Source of the DNA: Methanoculleus bourgensis MS2
GTDB lineage: Archaea > Halobacteriota > Methanomicrobia > Methanomicrobiales > Methanoculleaceae
Direction of reading: 5' to 3'
Assembly (NCBI RefSeq): GCF_000304355.2
Contig: NC_018227.2
Location: 930,001-994,000, forward strand
DNA: 64,000 nt
Each line of letters begins with the position of its first letter. Positions within the stretch are counted from its first letter, which is position 1. The notes beneath the pieces were generated by a model. That model made no database searches. It worked only from the letters and a program-made list of their open reading frames with translations, and was not told the origin of the DNA. The position numbers were made by a program, and so were the translations under genes. Of this stretch, positions 26,809-35,036 are shown in pieces.

Positions 26809-27051
26809 TCAATCGATTCCGAGTTCCCTCATCAGTTCTTTTGTCGTGTAAACCCTCCCTGCCTTGATATCCTCAATTGCCTCCTCGATATCGCGGATAT
26901 CTTCCTCCGTCAGTTCTTCGGCGGCTTCTTCCAGCGCATCCCGGGTGAGACGATCGATCACCTCGTTGTACGTCTCCTGGGGATACTTCTTCAGCTTATC
27001 CAGCCGCCCCTTCACTTCCGGAGCCACCCTGATCGTTGCTTCCACTGGCAT
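26809..27051 (-). CDS. RelB-like antitoxin
   Basis: 80 aa acidic protein encoded directly before the RelE-type toxin, the usual antitoxin-toxin order. The N-terminus MPVEATIRVAPEVKGRLDKL looks like a ribbon-helix-helix DNA-binding arm, and the C-terminal acidic helices (ELTEEDIRDIEEAIEDIKAG) should wrap the toxin. Autoregulation by the complex is expected from the family, not shown here. Confidence 0.8.
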   Translation of the reverse strand: MPVEATIRVAPEVKGRLDKLKKYPQETYNEVIDRLTRDALEEAAEELTEEDIRDIEEAIEDIKAGRVYTTKELMRELGID

Positions 27052-27153
27052 ACACTATACTACACTGCAAGGGGACATCAAGATTTCCAGCAGGAATTGA
27101 AGCCTGATCATCACGGCGGTAAGGATTGTTCTCTCTGCCAGCCACTCTCCTTC

Positions 27154-27378
27154 TCAGGCATCGGCCGCCTCCACTCCGGCCCACCTGAGGATAAACCGGT
27201 AATCCTCCCCGGGAATATCGCGCATGGCCTGCCGGAGGTGGCCGGACCACATCTTCTTGTTCGTGATGAGCGTGAGGTCCCCGATCAGGGGTTTGAATTC
27301 GAGGGGCCCGGCAAAGGCCGCGACCGGCCGGACGTTCATACGGAAGGGGGAGACCTCGCCGCCCATCTGCGGCCGCAT
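27154..27378 (-). pseudogene. EVE-domain protein fragment (copy 1)
   Basis: C-terminal half only. It reads [20 protein letters not shown] then WSGHLRQAMRDIPGEDYRFI, clearly the same family as the intact EVE gene at 54,858 but with more substitutions. The N-terminal part with the base-binding pocket is missing. Its stop overlaps an ATGCCTGAG that matches the first codons of the gene following the intact copies. Confidence 0.75.
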
Positions 27379-27415
27379 TCATGACAGTTTCCATTATCAG
27401 TTGTTTCATAGAGCA

Positions 27416-27517
27416 CTACCCAAAATACTGCCGGAGAAGATCCGTGATTTCGTCATGGAACTTGCTTCCCCCGTCCTTACGTTTTTGCTGGATCTCCTGC
27501 ACAATCAGGCCGTGCTG
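27416..27517 (-). pseudogene. C-terminal tail of an unidentified protein
   Basis: An open minus-strand piece reads QNQHGLIVQEIQQKRKDGG and then KFHDEITDLLRQYFG before a stop. It looks like a real protein end with no beginning. A related IDLLRQYF piece occurs near 26,200. Confidence 0.35.
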
Positions 27518-27686
27518 GTTCTGGCAACATCACGCATAGCCACGAAGAGCGCGGAAAGTGGTGGGATGGGTATGCTCTTCCCTTTGCGGCCTTCCGCGCG
27601 GGTCAACCCGGGGCTGCCGGCTGCCCGGAGAGCAGCCGGACGCGAATACCCGGCATTTTTTTGTCGGGACGCCCAATACTGGGTAC

Positions 27687-28865
27687 ATGGTTTACCGGTT
27701 TTCTGGTCGGATGGGGCGGGTCCCGGAGTCGTTCCTTGATGAGCTCTTCCGGGTCTCGGCGGTCCCCGGGGTGATCTCGTTTGCCGGAGGGCTGCCGGGC
27801 TCTGCCTACATCGACGTCGAGGGGCTCCGCGATGCTGCCCGGACGGTCTTTTCTGAAGACGGGCGGACGGCGCTTCAGTACACGACGACCGACGGCTACC
27901 TGCCGCTCCGGGAGTTCATCGCCGACCGCTACCGGCGGAGGCTTGGCCTCCCGGCGACGCCTGAGGAGATCCAGATCGTGAACGGGTCCCAGCAGTGCCT
28001 TGACCTGGTCGCAAAGATCTTCCTCGACCCCGGGGACGCTGTCGGGATGGAGCGGCCCGGCTACCTCGGCGCGATCGAGGCCTTCTCCCTCTACGAGCCG
28101 GTCTTCTGCGCGGTCCCGCTCGTGGAGGACGGGCCTGATCTGGATGCGTTTGCGGCGCTTGTCCGGGAGTATGCCCCGAAGTTCTTCTACGGTATCCCGA
28201 ACTCCCAGAACCCCTCCGGGAGGACGTATTCGCAGGAGAAGCGCCGTGGCGTCGCCGAGATCCTCGAGGGCACAGAGACGGTCTTCTACGAGGACGACGC
28301 CTTCGGGGAGCTCTTCTTCGACGGGAAGCCCCGGCCGCCGGTGAAGCGCTACCTCCCTGACTTGGGTATCATGTCGGGGTCGTTCTCGAAGATCGTCGCC
28401 CCTGGTATGCGGATCGGCTGGCTATACGCGCCCGAGCCGATCCTCAGGGAGTTCAACGTCGCAAAACAGGCTGCCGACCTCCACTCGAACTTCCTCTGCC
28501 AGGTGATCCTGCACCGGTACCTTGCGACCCACGACCTCGACGCCCACGTCGCCCGTGTCTCTGCCGTCTACGGCAGGCAGTGCCGGCTGATGTGCGACCT
28601 CCTCGACGACCTGATGCCGCCGGGGGTGACCCACACCGTCCCTGAGGGGGGGATGTTCATGACGGCAGCCCTGCCTGACGGGGTCTCGTCGATGGACGTC
28701 TTCCGCGAGGGTGTCCGCGAGGGCGTCGCGGTCCTCCCGGGGGTGCCGTTCTACGTGAACGGCGGCGGGGAGGATACGATCCGCCTGAACTTCTCGGCGG
28801 TGGGCGAGGAGGAGATCACGGAGGGGATGCACCGGCTGGCCCGGGTGGTGCGGCGGCTGGCGTGA
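27687..28865 (+). CDS. PLP-dependent aminotransferase, class I/II (2-aminoadipate/LysN-like)
   Basis: 392 aa fold-type I aminotransferase. VNGSQQCLDLVAKIFLDPGD binds the cofactor phosphate, YGIPNSQNPSGRTYS is the conserved Asn-Pro loop and GSFSKIVAPGMRIGW contains the Schiff-base lysine. Start MVYRFSGRMGRVPESFLDEL at 27,687 was chosen because the upstream part of the frame is non-conserved and repeat-like. The substrate is not defined by sequence; relatives act on 2-aminoadipate, aromatic or branched amino acids. A short copy of its 3' end occurs at 46,536. Confidence 0.9.
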   Translation: MVYRFSGRMGRVPESFLDELFRVSAVPGVISFAGGLPGSAYIDVEGLRDAARTVFSEDGRTALQYTTTDGYLPLREFIADRYRRRLGLPATPEEIQIVNGSQQCLDLVAKIFLDPGDAVGMERPGYLGAIEAFSLYEPVFCAVPLVEDGPDLDAFAALVREYAPKFFYGIPNSQNPSGRTYSQEKRRGVAEILEGTETVFYEDDAFGELFFDGKPRPPVKRYLPDLGIMSGSFSKIVAPGMRIGWLYAPEPILREFNVAKQAADLHSNFLCQVILHRYLATHDLDAHVARVSAVYGRQCRLMCDLLDDLMPPGVTHTVPEGGMFMTAALPDGVSSMDVFREGVREGVAVLPGVPFYVNGGGEDTIRLNFSAVGEEEITEGMHRLARVVRRLA

Positions 28866-28926
28866 GGGGCGTCGGGCTTAATACGTTTCGTTGATAATAG
28901 GTATGGGTACTCAGGTACTTCTTCGC

Positions 28927-29011
28927 GCGAGGGTAGCCAAGCCCGGCCAAAGGCGGTGGACTTAAGATCCACTCCCGCAGGGGTCCGTGGGTTCGAATCC
29001 CATCCCTCGCA
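28927..29011 (+). tRNA. tRNA-Leu (anticodon UAA)
   Basis: Acceptor GCGAGGG pairs with CCCTCGC (29,004-29,010). The anticodon arm is GTGGA-CTTAAGA-TCCAC, giving anticodon TAA. A long variable arm (class II) follows, and the T arm is GTGGG-TTCGAAT-CCCAT. CCA is not encoded. No intron. A TATA-like CTTAATACG lies about 50 bp upstream. Confidence 0.96.
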
Positions 29012-29311
29012 TTCCGGTTTTGTGCGGTATCGAAAATCTCTTATGGGACTCCGGCAATAGTCTCTGTGTTATACGCGCTACTGTCCCCCTTTGGGACGGT
29101 AGTTTGTTCTTTTTGCACCGTGCTACCCTTAAGGCCTGCAACCATAGGATTCCGGGAAATTGACGCTGGTACCTGGAAGTATGTGCAGGAAAAATCCGAC
29201 CGGAGCCCAGACACCCCGCTCTCACGCCCAGCATACCCTGTTCTCTACGGCGATCCGCTCCCAATCGCAAAGATTGACAGCACATCCCACCTAATTCCCA
29301 AGAGTACAACC

Positions 29312-29584
29312 ATGACCGGCATCGAAGCGGATGTCAGGGAGATCAAGGAGAGCATCAGGGCGCTCACCGAAAAGATCGACGTTCTCCTCCATGATAGGGA
29401 GACCCTGGCGATGATGAAACTCTCTGAACAGTCGCTCTCCAGATTTCTCTCCGAGGAGCCCGACCTCTATACTGTCAGGGAAGGACTGGGGGCGGTGGAC
29501 CTAGGATCTGTTCTCACAGGAGTCCGCGGGTTGAATTCTATTCGTCAGGGGATTGATAAACATCAGAATGACAGACAACTTTAA
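29312..29584 (+). CDS. Small coiled-coil protein, probably 3'-truncated
   Basis: 90 aa from the ATG at 29,312. The first ~60 residues look like a conserved archaeal helical protein: VREIKESIRALTEKIDVLL then MKLSEQSLSRFLSEEPDLY, heptad-like and rich in Glu, Lys and Leu. From about residue 60 the frame runs through the degenerate tRNA-Leu copy (29,489-29,548), so the C-terminus is probably not original. An upstream extension of the frame to 29,066 lacks coding character. Confidence 0.5.
   Translation: MTGIEADVREIKESIRALTEKIDVLLHDRETLAMMKLSEQSLSRFLSEEPDLYTVREGLGAVDLGSVLTGVRGLNSIRQGIDKHQNDRQL
29489..29548 (+). repeat. Degenerate 3' copy of tRNA-Leu (attachment-site relic)
   Basis: This stretch aligns with the last 60 bases of the tRNA-Leu gene (28,951-29,010). 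About 44 bases match, most differences are transitions, and GGCGGTGGAC and GTCCG-GGGTT are intact. A partial tRNA 3' end a few hundred bases downstream of the full gene is the usual trace of a tRNA-targeting integrase. No integrase gene lies between them. Confidence 0.6.
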
Positions 29585-29595
29585 TGAAGTAGTTT

Positions 29596-30468
29596 CTATT
29601 CAGGAGATGTTACTTTATGAACTTTTAGAATTTTCCAATCGGTCACAATTCTCCTTTTTCTCAGTTTCTTTCTTTGATATTCAGCAATTATCTTCGTGCC
29701 ATTTGTGAAAATATATCCCCCAGAATAAACACTTTGTAAAAAATTTTCATCCAATACTTCAGCCCCAAAATCATCTTTTCCGCTGTTATTTAAACTAAAT
29801 CGCCAACCGGTTGGCTTACCATTCAAATTTGATTGTGTCACTGTAAGTTCTGCTACATCGACTATGTCCTCAAGGTCCTCTGGGTCTGGAGGAGAGAATA
29901 TTTCTTTTTCGCTATCCGTAATTACTTCAGTTGGATGCTCTTCACTCGAAAAGCCTATCTCACATATCCCATTTTCGAAAAGAGGCCTCACAACGTCATT
30001 CATACCTTCGCGTACGTTTTTATTTTGATATATTTTTACAGTTGAATTACTGGCGATAAAGACATCTCCACTTACAGTCATGATCTTTATATACTCTGGA
30101 TTTATTTTCTCAGTTTTACTAATCATTTCTCCCTTAGTAGATCTATACAATCGGATCAGAGAATTCGCAGCAACCCCTGCAAAACCGAGAATCCCGGCAA
30201 CATTCGCTATTCCTTGAAATGAATTTGAAGTGACAAGGGTAACAATATCTACCGAAAACGAACTGGGGGTAAATGAACCTCGAACATGCACTTCGATTTT
30301 TGAAAACGGTCCATTTACTATTGCATTAGATTCCTTTAGGACAGAATGAATGCCTGATAGGGATTCAGATAGGATTTTTGCATCAATTTCGTGTGATTTT
30401 AGTGCTTCCCCGTCGTAAGTCACCTTGAAGCAATATTTCTTCTTATCTGGCCATGATAGACCGTCCAT
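29596..30468 (-). CDS. Unrecognised AT-rich protein, 290 aa
   Basis: I do not recognise the family. The N-terminus (MDGLSWPDKKKYCFKVTYDG) looks like a beta-rich domain carrying EIDAKILSESLSGIHSVLKE. A hydrophobic stretch near residues 83-100 (IANVAGILGFAGVAANSLI) may be a membrane or buried helix, and a second beta-rich domain follows, ending LRKRRIVTDWKILKVHKV. The gene is much more AT-rich than the core genome, suggesting recent transfer. It lies alone between tRNA-Leu and the TIR gene, a typical place for a stand-alone defence or cargo gene. Confidence 0.7.
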   Translation of the reverse strand: MDGLSWPDKKKYCFKVTYDGEALKSHEIDAKILSESLSGIHSVLKESNAIVNGPFSKIEVHVRGSFTPSSFSVDIVTLVTSNSFQGIANVAGILGFAGVAANSLIRLYRSTKGEMISKTEKINPEYIKIMTVSGDVFIASNSTVKIYQNKNVREGMNDVVRPLFENGICEIGFSSEEHPTEVITDSEKEIFSPPDPEDLEDIVDVAELTVTQSNLNGKPTGWRFSLNNSGKDDFGAEVLDENFLQSVYSGGYIFTNGTKIIAEYQRKKLRKRRIVTDWKILKVHKVTSPE

Positions 30469-31297
30469 AGCGTTGATTTTTCGTTGGTCCCTGAAATGCC
30501 TTTCTATTTAAGTTCCTTGTTTTATTCATTCTAATCGTTTACACATATGCTTTGGTGCGCGTAAACAGGCTCACCTTTAAGGTCGGGGCAGTTTGGGGCT
30601 CCCGGTACTCGAGTTACATCTCCTCCGGGAGTGGCGTTCCTTTGAGGAGGCGGACCCCTTCTCCGTCATCTCCTGCACGTGAAAATAGCATGATGATCGT
30701 TATAATGGAGGAATTCAGCAGAGCCGATATTTCGTATGCGGAATGGGAAAAGGTGTGATTCTCCATGGGACGCTGCACTACACGAAGGGTGCTAAGATCG
30801 GCTAGCAGAGATATTTATTTTAAGGCAAAAATGGGAGCCGGATTACTTATGTTTACCAGTCGAGCCTGTGGCCAATACAGTCTCATAGACGTTTTAGGAT
30901 GTTCTCAAATTTAAGAAACCCACTTATAATAAGTCAAATCCTTTATATCTGCTGTTAGATATAGTTAGCCAATGATCCCAGGGAAGGGCTGGTGCGCACA
31001 AGCAGAATTAAAAAGATTCACGCAGACCGCCAATAGCCCTGAGGCCATAGGTGTGGGCGCCCGGCATGGGAAAAAGATTCCTGCTCCACCCGATCCTATG
31101 TCTCTCTCCTCAGCGAAGGCATTCATAAAAAATTTGATCTATGAATGGTTTAAAGAAAAACAGATTCAATATAACCTTTGAATCTATGAGATACAGAAGG
31201 TACGCAGAACTTGCTCAGGTGCTCTCTGCCCTGTATTTCTCCGGTTCCGAGGAGAAAACCGTTGGGTGGATGACATGAAGTTACTGGAGTTGCGAGT
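30469..31297. other. Intergenic stretch, no confident gene
   Basis: Only short frames occur, such as 30,552-30,758 and 30,972-31,181 (69 aa, ending AFIKNLIYEWFKEKQIQYNL). The latter could be a small gene but has no ribosome-binding site. A minus-strand tail near 30,612-30,700 reads GEGVRLLKGTPLPEEM before a stop and may be another gene remnant. Confidence 0.35.
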
Positions 31298-32086
31298 GTG
31301 ACAATTGAGACATCGGAGCACCAGACCTATCGCATCTTCATTTCGCATGCGAAGAGCGATGAGAGAATAGCAATCGCACTCAAGAATCTCATCGAATTGC
31401 TCTTTCATGAGCGCGTCGATATATTTGTATCATCAGATGAAAAAAGCATCCCTCTGGGAAAGCAGTGGTTTGATATCATCACCTCCGCGCTCAACCAAGC
31501 AGACAGTGTACTCATTCTCTGTTCCCCAGAGTCCGTAAAGCGATCATGGATAAATTTCGAACTCGGTGGAGCATACTTCCTTGGAAAAGATGTCATTCCT
31601 ATCTGCATCAAGGAAATGAAGTTTGAAGATCTTCCATCGCCATGCAATCTCTTCCAGGGTATTGCCGGAACTGATTACCCTCGATTAATACACTTTTTAG
31701 GTGAGATTGCGCAACATATCGGCTGCCAATTCCGCAGAATCGATATTGAAAACACAGACTACCACTTCGCTGTTCATGGTTTGTCTTCTGAGCAGAATGA
31801 GGACGCATATTTCACCGTATCTGGAGGAGGGGTATACAACAGGGGAGCACCGTTGTATCTCTCTGGTACCATTACAGACGGGAGTGGAATCCTTACGATC
31901 AAAATAATGAGCGCATCTAACCCTTACAAATCGATCAGAGACGTGAATGTCGCAGTGCAGAACGATCAAAGTTTTGAGGTCACCATCGGCACTTCAGGCC
32001 TCTCACCAGGACAGTACTTTGTCTTCGCAGAGACACAGCGAGGGTACATAGCAAAATTGACATTTTTGATTACCCAACCCTCTTGA
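31298..32086 (+). CDS. TIR-domain protein with C-terminal beta-sandwich domain
   Basis: 262 aa starting at GTG with GGAG 8 bases before. Residues 9-150 form a TIR-like domain: YRIFISHAKSDERIAIALKN, then SVLILCSPESVKRSWINFEL, whose Glu in the W-x-x-x-E context is the usual NADase catalytic residue. The tail from about 165 is a beta-rich domain (GAPLYLSGTITDGSGILTIK, SGLSPGQYFVFAETQRGYIA) resembling Ig-like repeats of methanogen surface proteins. No signal peptide or membrane helix is present, so it should be cytoplasmic. TIR proteins act in NAD-depleting phage defence; the sensor here is unknown. Confidence 0.8.
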   Translation: MTIETSEHQTYRIFISHAKSDERIAIALKNLIELLFHERVDIFVSSDEKSIPLGKQWFDIITSALNQADSVLILCSPESVKRSWINFELGGAYFLGKDVIPICIKEMKFEDLPSPCNLFQGIAGTDYPRLIHFLGEIAQHIGCQFRRIDIENTDYHFAVHGLSSEQNEDAYFTVSGGGVYNRGAPLYLSGTITDGSGILTIKIMSASNPYKSIRDVNVAVQNDQSFEVTIGTSGLSPGQYFVFAETQRGYIAKLTFLITQPS

Positions 32087-32133
32087 TAAAGAAAATGTAA
32101 TCTGAACCTTTTGAACCTTTTTGAGGACTGACC

Positions 32134-32274
32134 ATGCCTGAAGAAAAGGTTGTTGTTGTATTGCTGTTTCTTGTGTTAATTTCCAAACTTGTGGGTGGGG
32201 GATATGATGCCGAAGGGCTGCATCGCTCCAATGGGACACAGAGTTCTGGCGGTTCGGAACAGTGCTGGGGATAG
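32134..32274 (+). CDS. Possible 46-aa small membrane protein
   Basis: ATG at 32,134 with GAGG seven bases upstream. It reads MPEEKVVVVLLFLVLISKLV, a single hydrophobic segment, followed by a Gly/Ser-rich tail to the stop at 32,272. It lies 47 bp behind the TIR gene on the same strand and points toward hsdS. The reading has a plausible signal or anchor but no known family. Confidence 0.3.
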   Translation: MPEEKVVVVLLFLVLISKLVGGGYDAEGLHRSNGTQSSGGSEQCWG

Positions 32275-32292
32275 GAGCGCTGGGGCACGGTG

Positions 32293-33492
32293 TTAAAGTT
32301 CCCCGGCAAACGCTTTCTGGAGGAGGCTGGGGATGAGGTCTTCGAGATCATTTTTTGATGTTATCTGGAGGTGTTGAATCTCCTTGATCTTCCCATTGAG
32401 AGCACTTAAATTGGCTAAAAGTTGTCTTTGCTCAAAGAGGGTAGGGACTGGAATTGTAAAATTTAAGAGACTTTCAGTGGGCAGTCGGCGGGTGCCATGC
32501 CCTGACTTCTCCACAAGGCTCAACAATTTATCGTTATAAATCCACAGGCACGCACACAAATATTCAGGTAATAATGAATCATTTACGACAAGTCCTTTCA
32601 TATCCTGATTAATTACTGCCCTATTTTTTAGCACTGCTGAAGGAACTGTATGTACCATAATCATCCCCCGTACGACGATAAGCACTGTATCTGGCTCTAA
32701 AAGTTTGATATTTGTTTCTTTGAGGGCATTCTCAGTAATATGAGCGTCAGAGTCAAGTATCTCTTTATTCTTCATGTTTTTAGGTCGAACCCAGGGTATT
32801 GAACCATCCCAATAGTCTGGATTGCTCTTTGAAGGCGTTCCTCCACTTATAATGTCACATAATGTAGCGATAGATTTGTGGGGATAATCCTTCTTGTTAA
32901 GATACTCTTGCGCGGAGGTTTTTTTAAACACTTTGATAGCCTCCATTGCCGCCTCCCGCTGCCGCCGCGCCTCATCGATCCGCTCCATCAGGCGATCAAG
33001 GATGGCGGCGACGCGCTGCTGTTCGTTGAGGGGAGGGAGGGGGAATGTGATATTAGGTAGTTCTTTTGGTTTCAGTCGCTCTCGACCACTTGTGCCATGC
33101 GAATGGCTTCGGCATTCATCCCAGAAATCCTGATATTTAACATACCATGCGATGTAGGGCGGAAAGACCTTCGTTAAGTCAAACTCAACGACAGGGAAAT
33201 CGTTAGTTACGACGGCACCGTCTAGATGTTTTGGGACTATCCCTGCTGAACCCTTTTGTGCCCATATTCGATTGATTAGCAGGTCATTCTCACGTATCCG
33301 GTACATCTTTTTAGCGGCAATTTCATGCCCTTTTTTAATTTCCCGCCCATAAACTCCCAAACCATACAGTTTACATCCAACTGTTTGGTACATCTCAGTG
33401 GGCTCAATCGGTACTTCGCGTTTTACGATTTTCCCGATCTTCCTGAGTGGGACGCGTTCAATGTTATCTGACAACTTCCCACTCCTTCCCAA
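32293..33492 (-). CDS. hsdS: Type I restriction-modification specificity subunit HsdS
   Basis: 399 aa with two target-recognition domains. TRD1 covers about residues 1-150 and ends ELPNITFPLPPLNEQQRVAA; a helical spacer follows (LDRLMERIDEARRQREAAME). TRD2 begins near SIATLCDIISGGTPSKSNPD and closes with FTIPVPTLFEQRQLLANLSA and a second helix ending LLQKAFAGEL. It sets the DNA sequence recognised by the HsdRMS complex. Its start overlaps hsdM by 29 bp. The TRDs are more AT-rich than the spacers, as expected for domains exchanged between strains. Confidence 0.94.
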   Translation of the reverse strand: MGRSGKLSDNIERVPLRKIGKIVKREVPIEPTEMYQTVGCKLYGLGVYGREIKKGHEIAAKKMYRIRENDLLINRIWAQKGSAGIVPKHLDGAVVTNDFPVVEFDLTKVFPPYIAWYVKYQDFWDECRSHSHGTSGRERLKPKELPNITFPLPPLNEQQRVAAILDRLMERIDEARRQREAAMEAIKVFKKTSAQEYLNKKDYPHKSIATLCDIISGGTPSKSNPDYWDGSIPWVRPKNMKNKEILDSDAHITENALKETNIKLLEPDTVLIVVRGMIMVHTVPSAVLKNRAVINQDMKGLVVNDSLLPEYLCACLWIYNDKLLSLVEKSGHGTRRLPTESLLNFTIPVPTLFEQRQLLANLSALNGKIKEIQHLQITSKNDLEDLIPSLLQKAFAGEL

Positions 33493-35023
33493 TCTCTGCC
33501 TGGATCTCCCGCATCAGTTCCACAATCCGCTGCTCCTTCCCAAGGATAGACGCCACGATCTCCCCCGGCTCCCGGAGGTCCTCGACTACTCCTTCATTTG
33601 GGTTTTTCACATCCAGGTTGTAGTCATTCGCAGCAATGTCCGCAACCGAAACCCGCCAGGCGTGCTCGTTCTCTTCCCGGTTGTTCCACCACGCGAGCAC
33701 CGGCCGAAACTCCGTGAATCGCAGGGGCTTGGTCTTCGTGTACTGCTTCCTCCCCTCCGGGAGCGGAAGGGCGTAATACCAGATCTCCTCGGTCGGCCCG
33801 CCGTGATCGAAGAAGAGCAGGTTTGTCTCGATATCGGTGTAGGGGGCAAAGACTCCTTTCGGGAGCCGGACAATCGTATGCAGGTTGAACTCCCGGAGGA
33901 GGTCCTCCTTGATCCGGGCCGCAACACCGGCACCGAAGAGGGTGCCGTTCGGCACGACCATACCGCACCGGCCCCCCGGCTGGTCGCCACGCTTCCGCCG
34001 GAGTTTGCGCATGATCAGCTGCAGGAAGAGAAGTGTTGTCTCTGAGGTCTGCCGGTCTTCCGGGAAGTTGCTCAGAATCCCCTGTTCCTCTTCGCCGCCG
34101 AATGGAGGATTGGTCAGGATCACGTCCACCCGGTCGGCATCACCGATCTCACGGAGCGGGAACCGAAGCGAGTTGTCGGGGTCGATCCTTGGGTATTCGA
34201 GGCCGTGCAGGAGCAGGTTCATCTGGCACAGAAGATACGGCAGCGATTTCGGTTCCCCGCCGGAGAGCGACCGGCGCTGGATCGTCTCGTAATCGTCGGT
34301 CGTCTTCTCCTGCTGCCTGAGATGCTTAAACGCCTCCACCAAGAAACCGCCCGTCCCGCAGGCAGGGTCGAGCACCACCTCGCCGATTCGCGGATCGCAG
34401 ACCGTGACGAGGAACTTCACCACCGGCCGGGGCGTATAGAACTCACCCGAATCTCCGGCGGCGTCCCGCATCTCCTTCAGCATCGACTCATAGAGGTGGG
34501 AGAGCGTGTGTATCTCCTCTGAAGAGGTGAAGTGGATACCGTTCACCTTGTTGATCACGTCCCGGAGGAGGTAGCCGTTCACCATCCGGTTGAGCGTACC
34601 TCGGAAGACCGTCGCAATAACATCCCGGCGGTCGCCGCCGTTCTCCCCTGAGAGTGACCGCAGGTAAGCAAACAACCCGGCTCCCCTGGTACCGTCCGGC
34701 CTGACAGTCTCGTCCAGGTTGATGAACGCGATCAGGTCGTCGCCCGTGATCCCGGCCGGGTCCTCGGCCCAGTCCCGCCACCGGTAGGGCGATTCAATCG
34801 CCGGTACAAACCGGGTGTCGGCAAGTTCCGCCTCTGCCTCCCGGATCTTCTCGGTATCATCCAGGAATTTGAGGAACATAATCCAGGTCAGCATCGGAAG
34901 CCGGTCGAGGTCGCCGTTTAGCCCCTTGTCTTTCCGCATAATGTCCCGGCAGGACTTGGTGATGCTGGCCAGTTGCTGTGCTGTTGTTGCTCTCTTCTGT
35001 TGCGCCGCTCTCTTCCGTGCCAT
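33464..35023 (-). CDS. hsdM: Type I restriction-modification DNA methyltransferase HsdM
   Basis: 519 aa N6-adenine methyltransferase subunit. The N-terminal helical HsdM_N domain includes DLDRLPMLTWIMFLKFLDD; the catalytic domain has LDPACGTGGFLVEAFKHL (AdoMet binding) and DVILTNPPFGGEEEQG (catalytic NPPF). Methylation of the host sites protects them from HsdR. It starts 13 bp after hsdR and overlaps hsdS, so the order is R-M-S in one operon. Confidence 0.96.
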   Translation of the reverse strand: MARKRAAQQKRATTAQQLASITKSCRDIMRKDKGLNGDLDRLPMLTWIMFLKFLDDTEKIREAEAELADTRFVPAIESPYRWRDWAEDPAGITGDDLIAFINLDETVRPDGTRGAGLFAYLRSLSGENGGDRRDVIATVFRGTLNRMVNGYLLRDVINKVNGIHFTSSEEIHTLSHLYESMLKEMRDAAGDSGEFYTPRPVVKFLVTVCDPRIGEVVLDPACGTGGFLVEAFKHLRQQEKTTDDYETIQRRSLSGGEPKSLPYLLCQMNLLLHGLEYPRIDPDNSLRFPLREIGDADRVDVILTNPPFGGEEEQGILSNFPEDRQTSETTLLFLQLIMRKLRRKRGDQPGGRCGMVVPNGTLFGAGVAARIKEDLLREFNLHTIVRLPKGVFAPYTDIETNLLFFDHGGPTEEIWYYALPLPEGRKQYTKTKPLRFTEFRPVLAWWNNREENEHAWRVSVADIAANDYNLDVKNPNEGVVEDLREPGEIVASILGKEQRIVELMREIQAEIGKEWEVVR

Positions 35024-35036
35024 AATATGTCATCCG

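Noticed and set aside
30552-30758. 68-codon plus frame upstream of the TIR gene
   Set aside because: No ribosome-binding site, Ser/Pro/Arg-rich composition and no homology I recognise.
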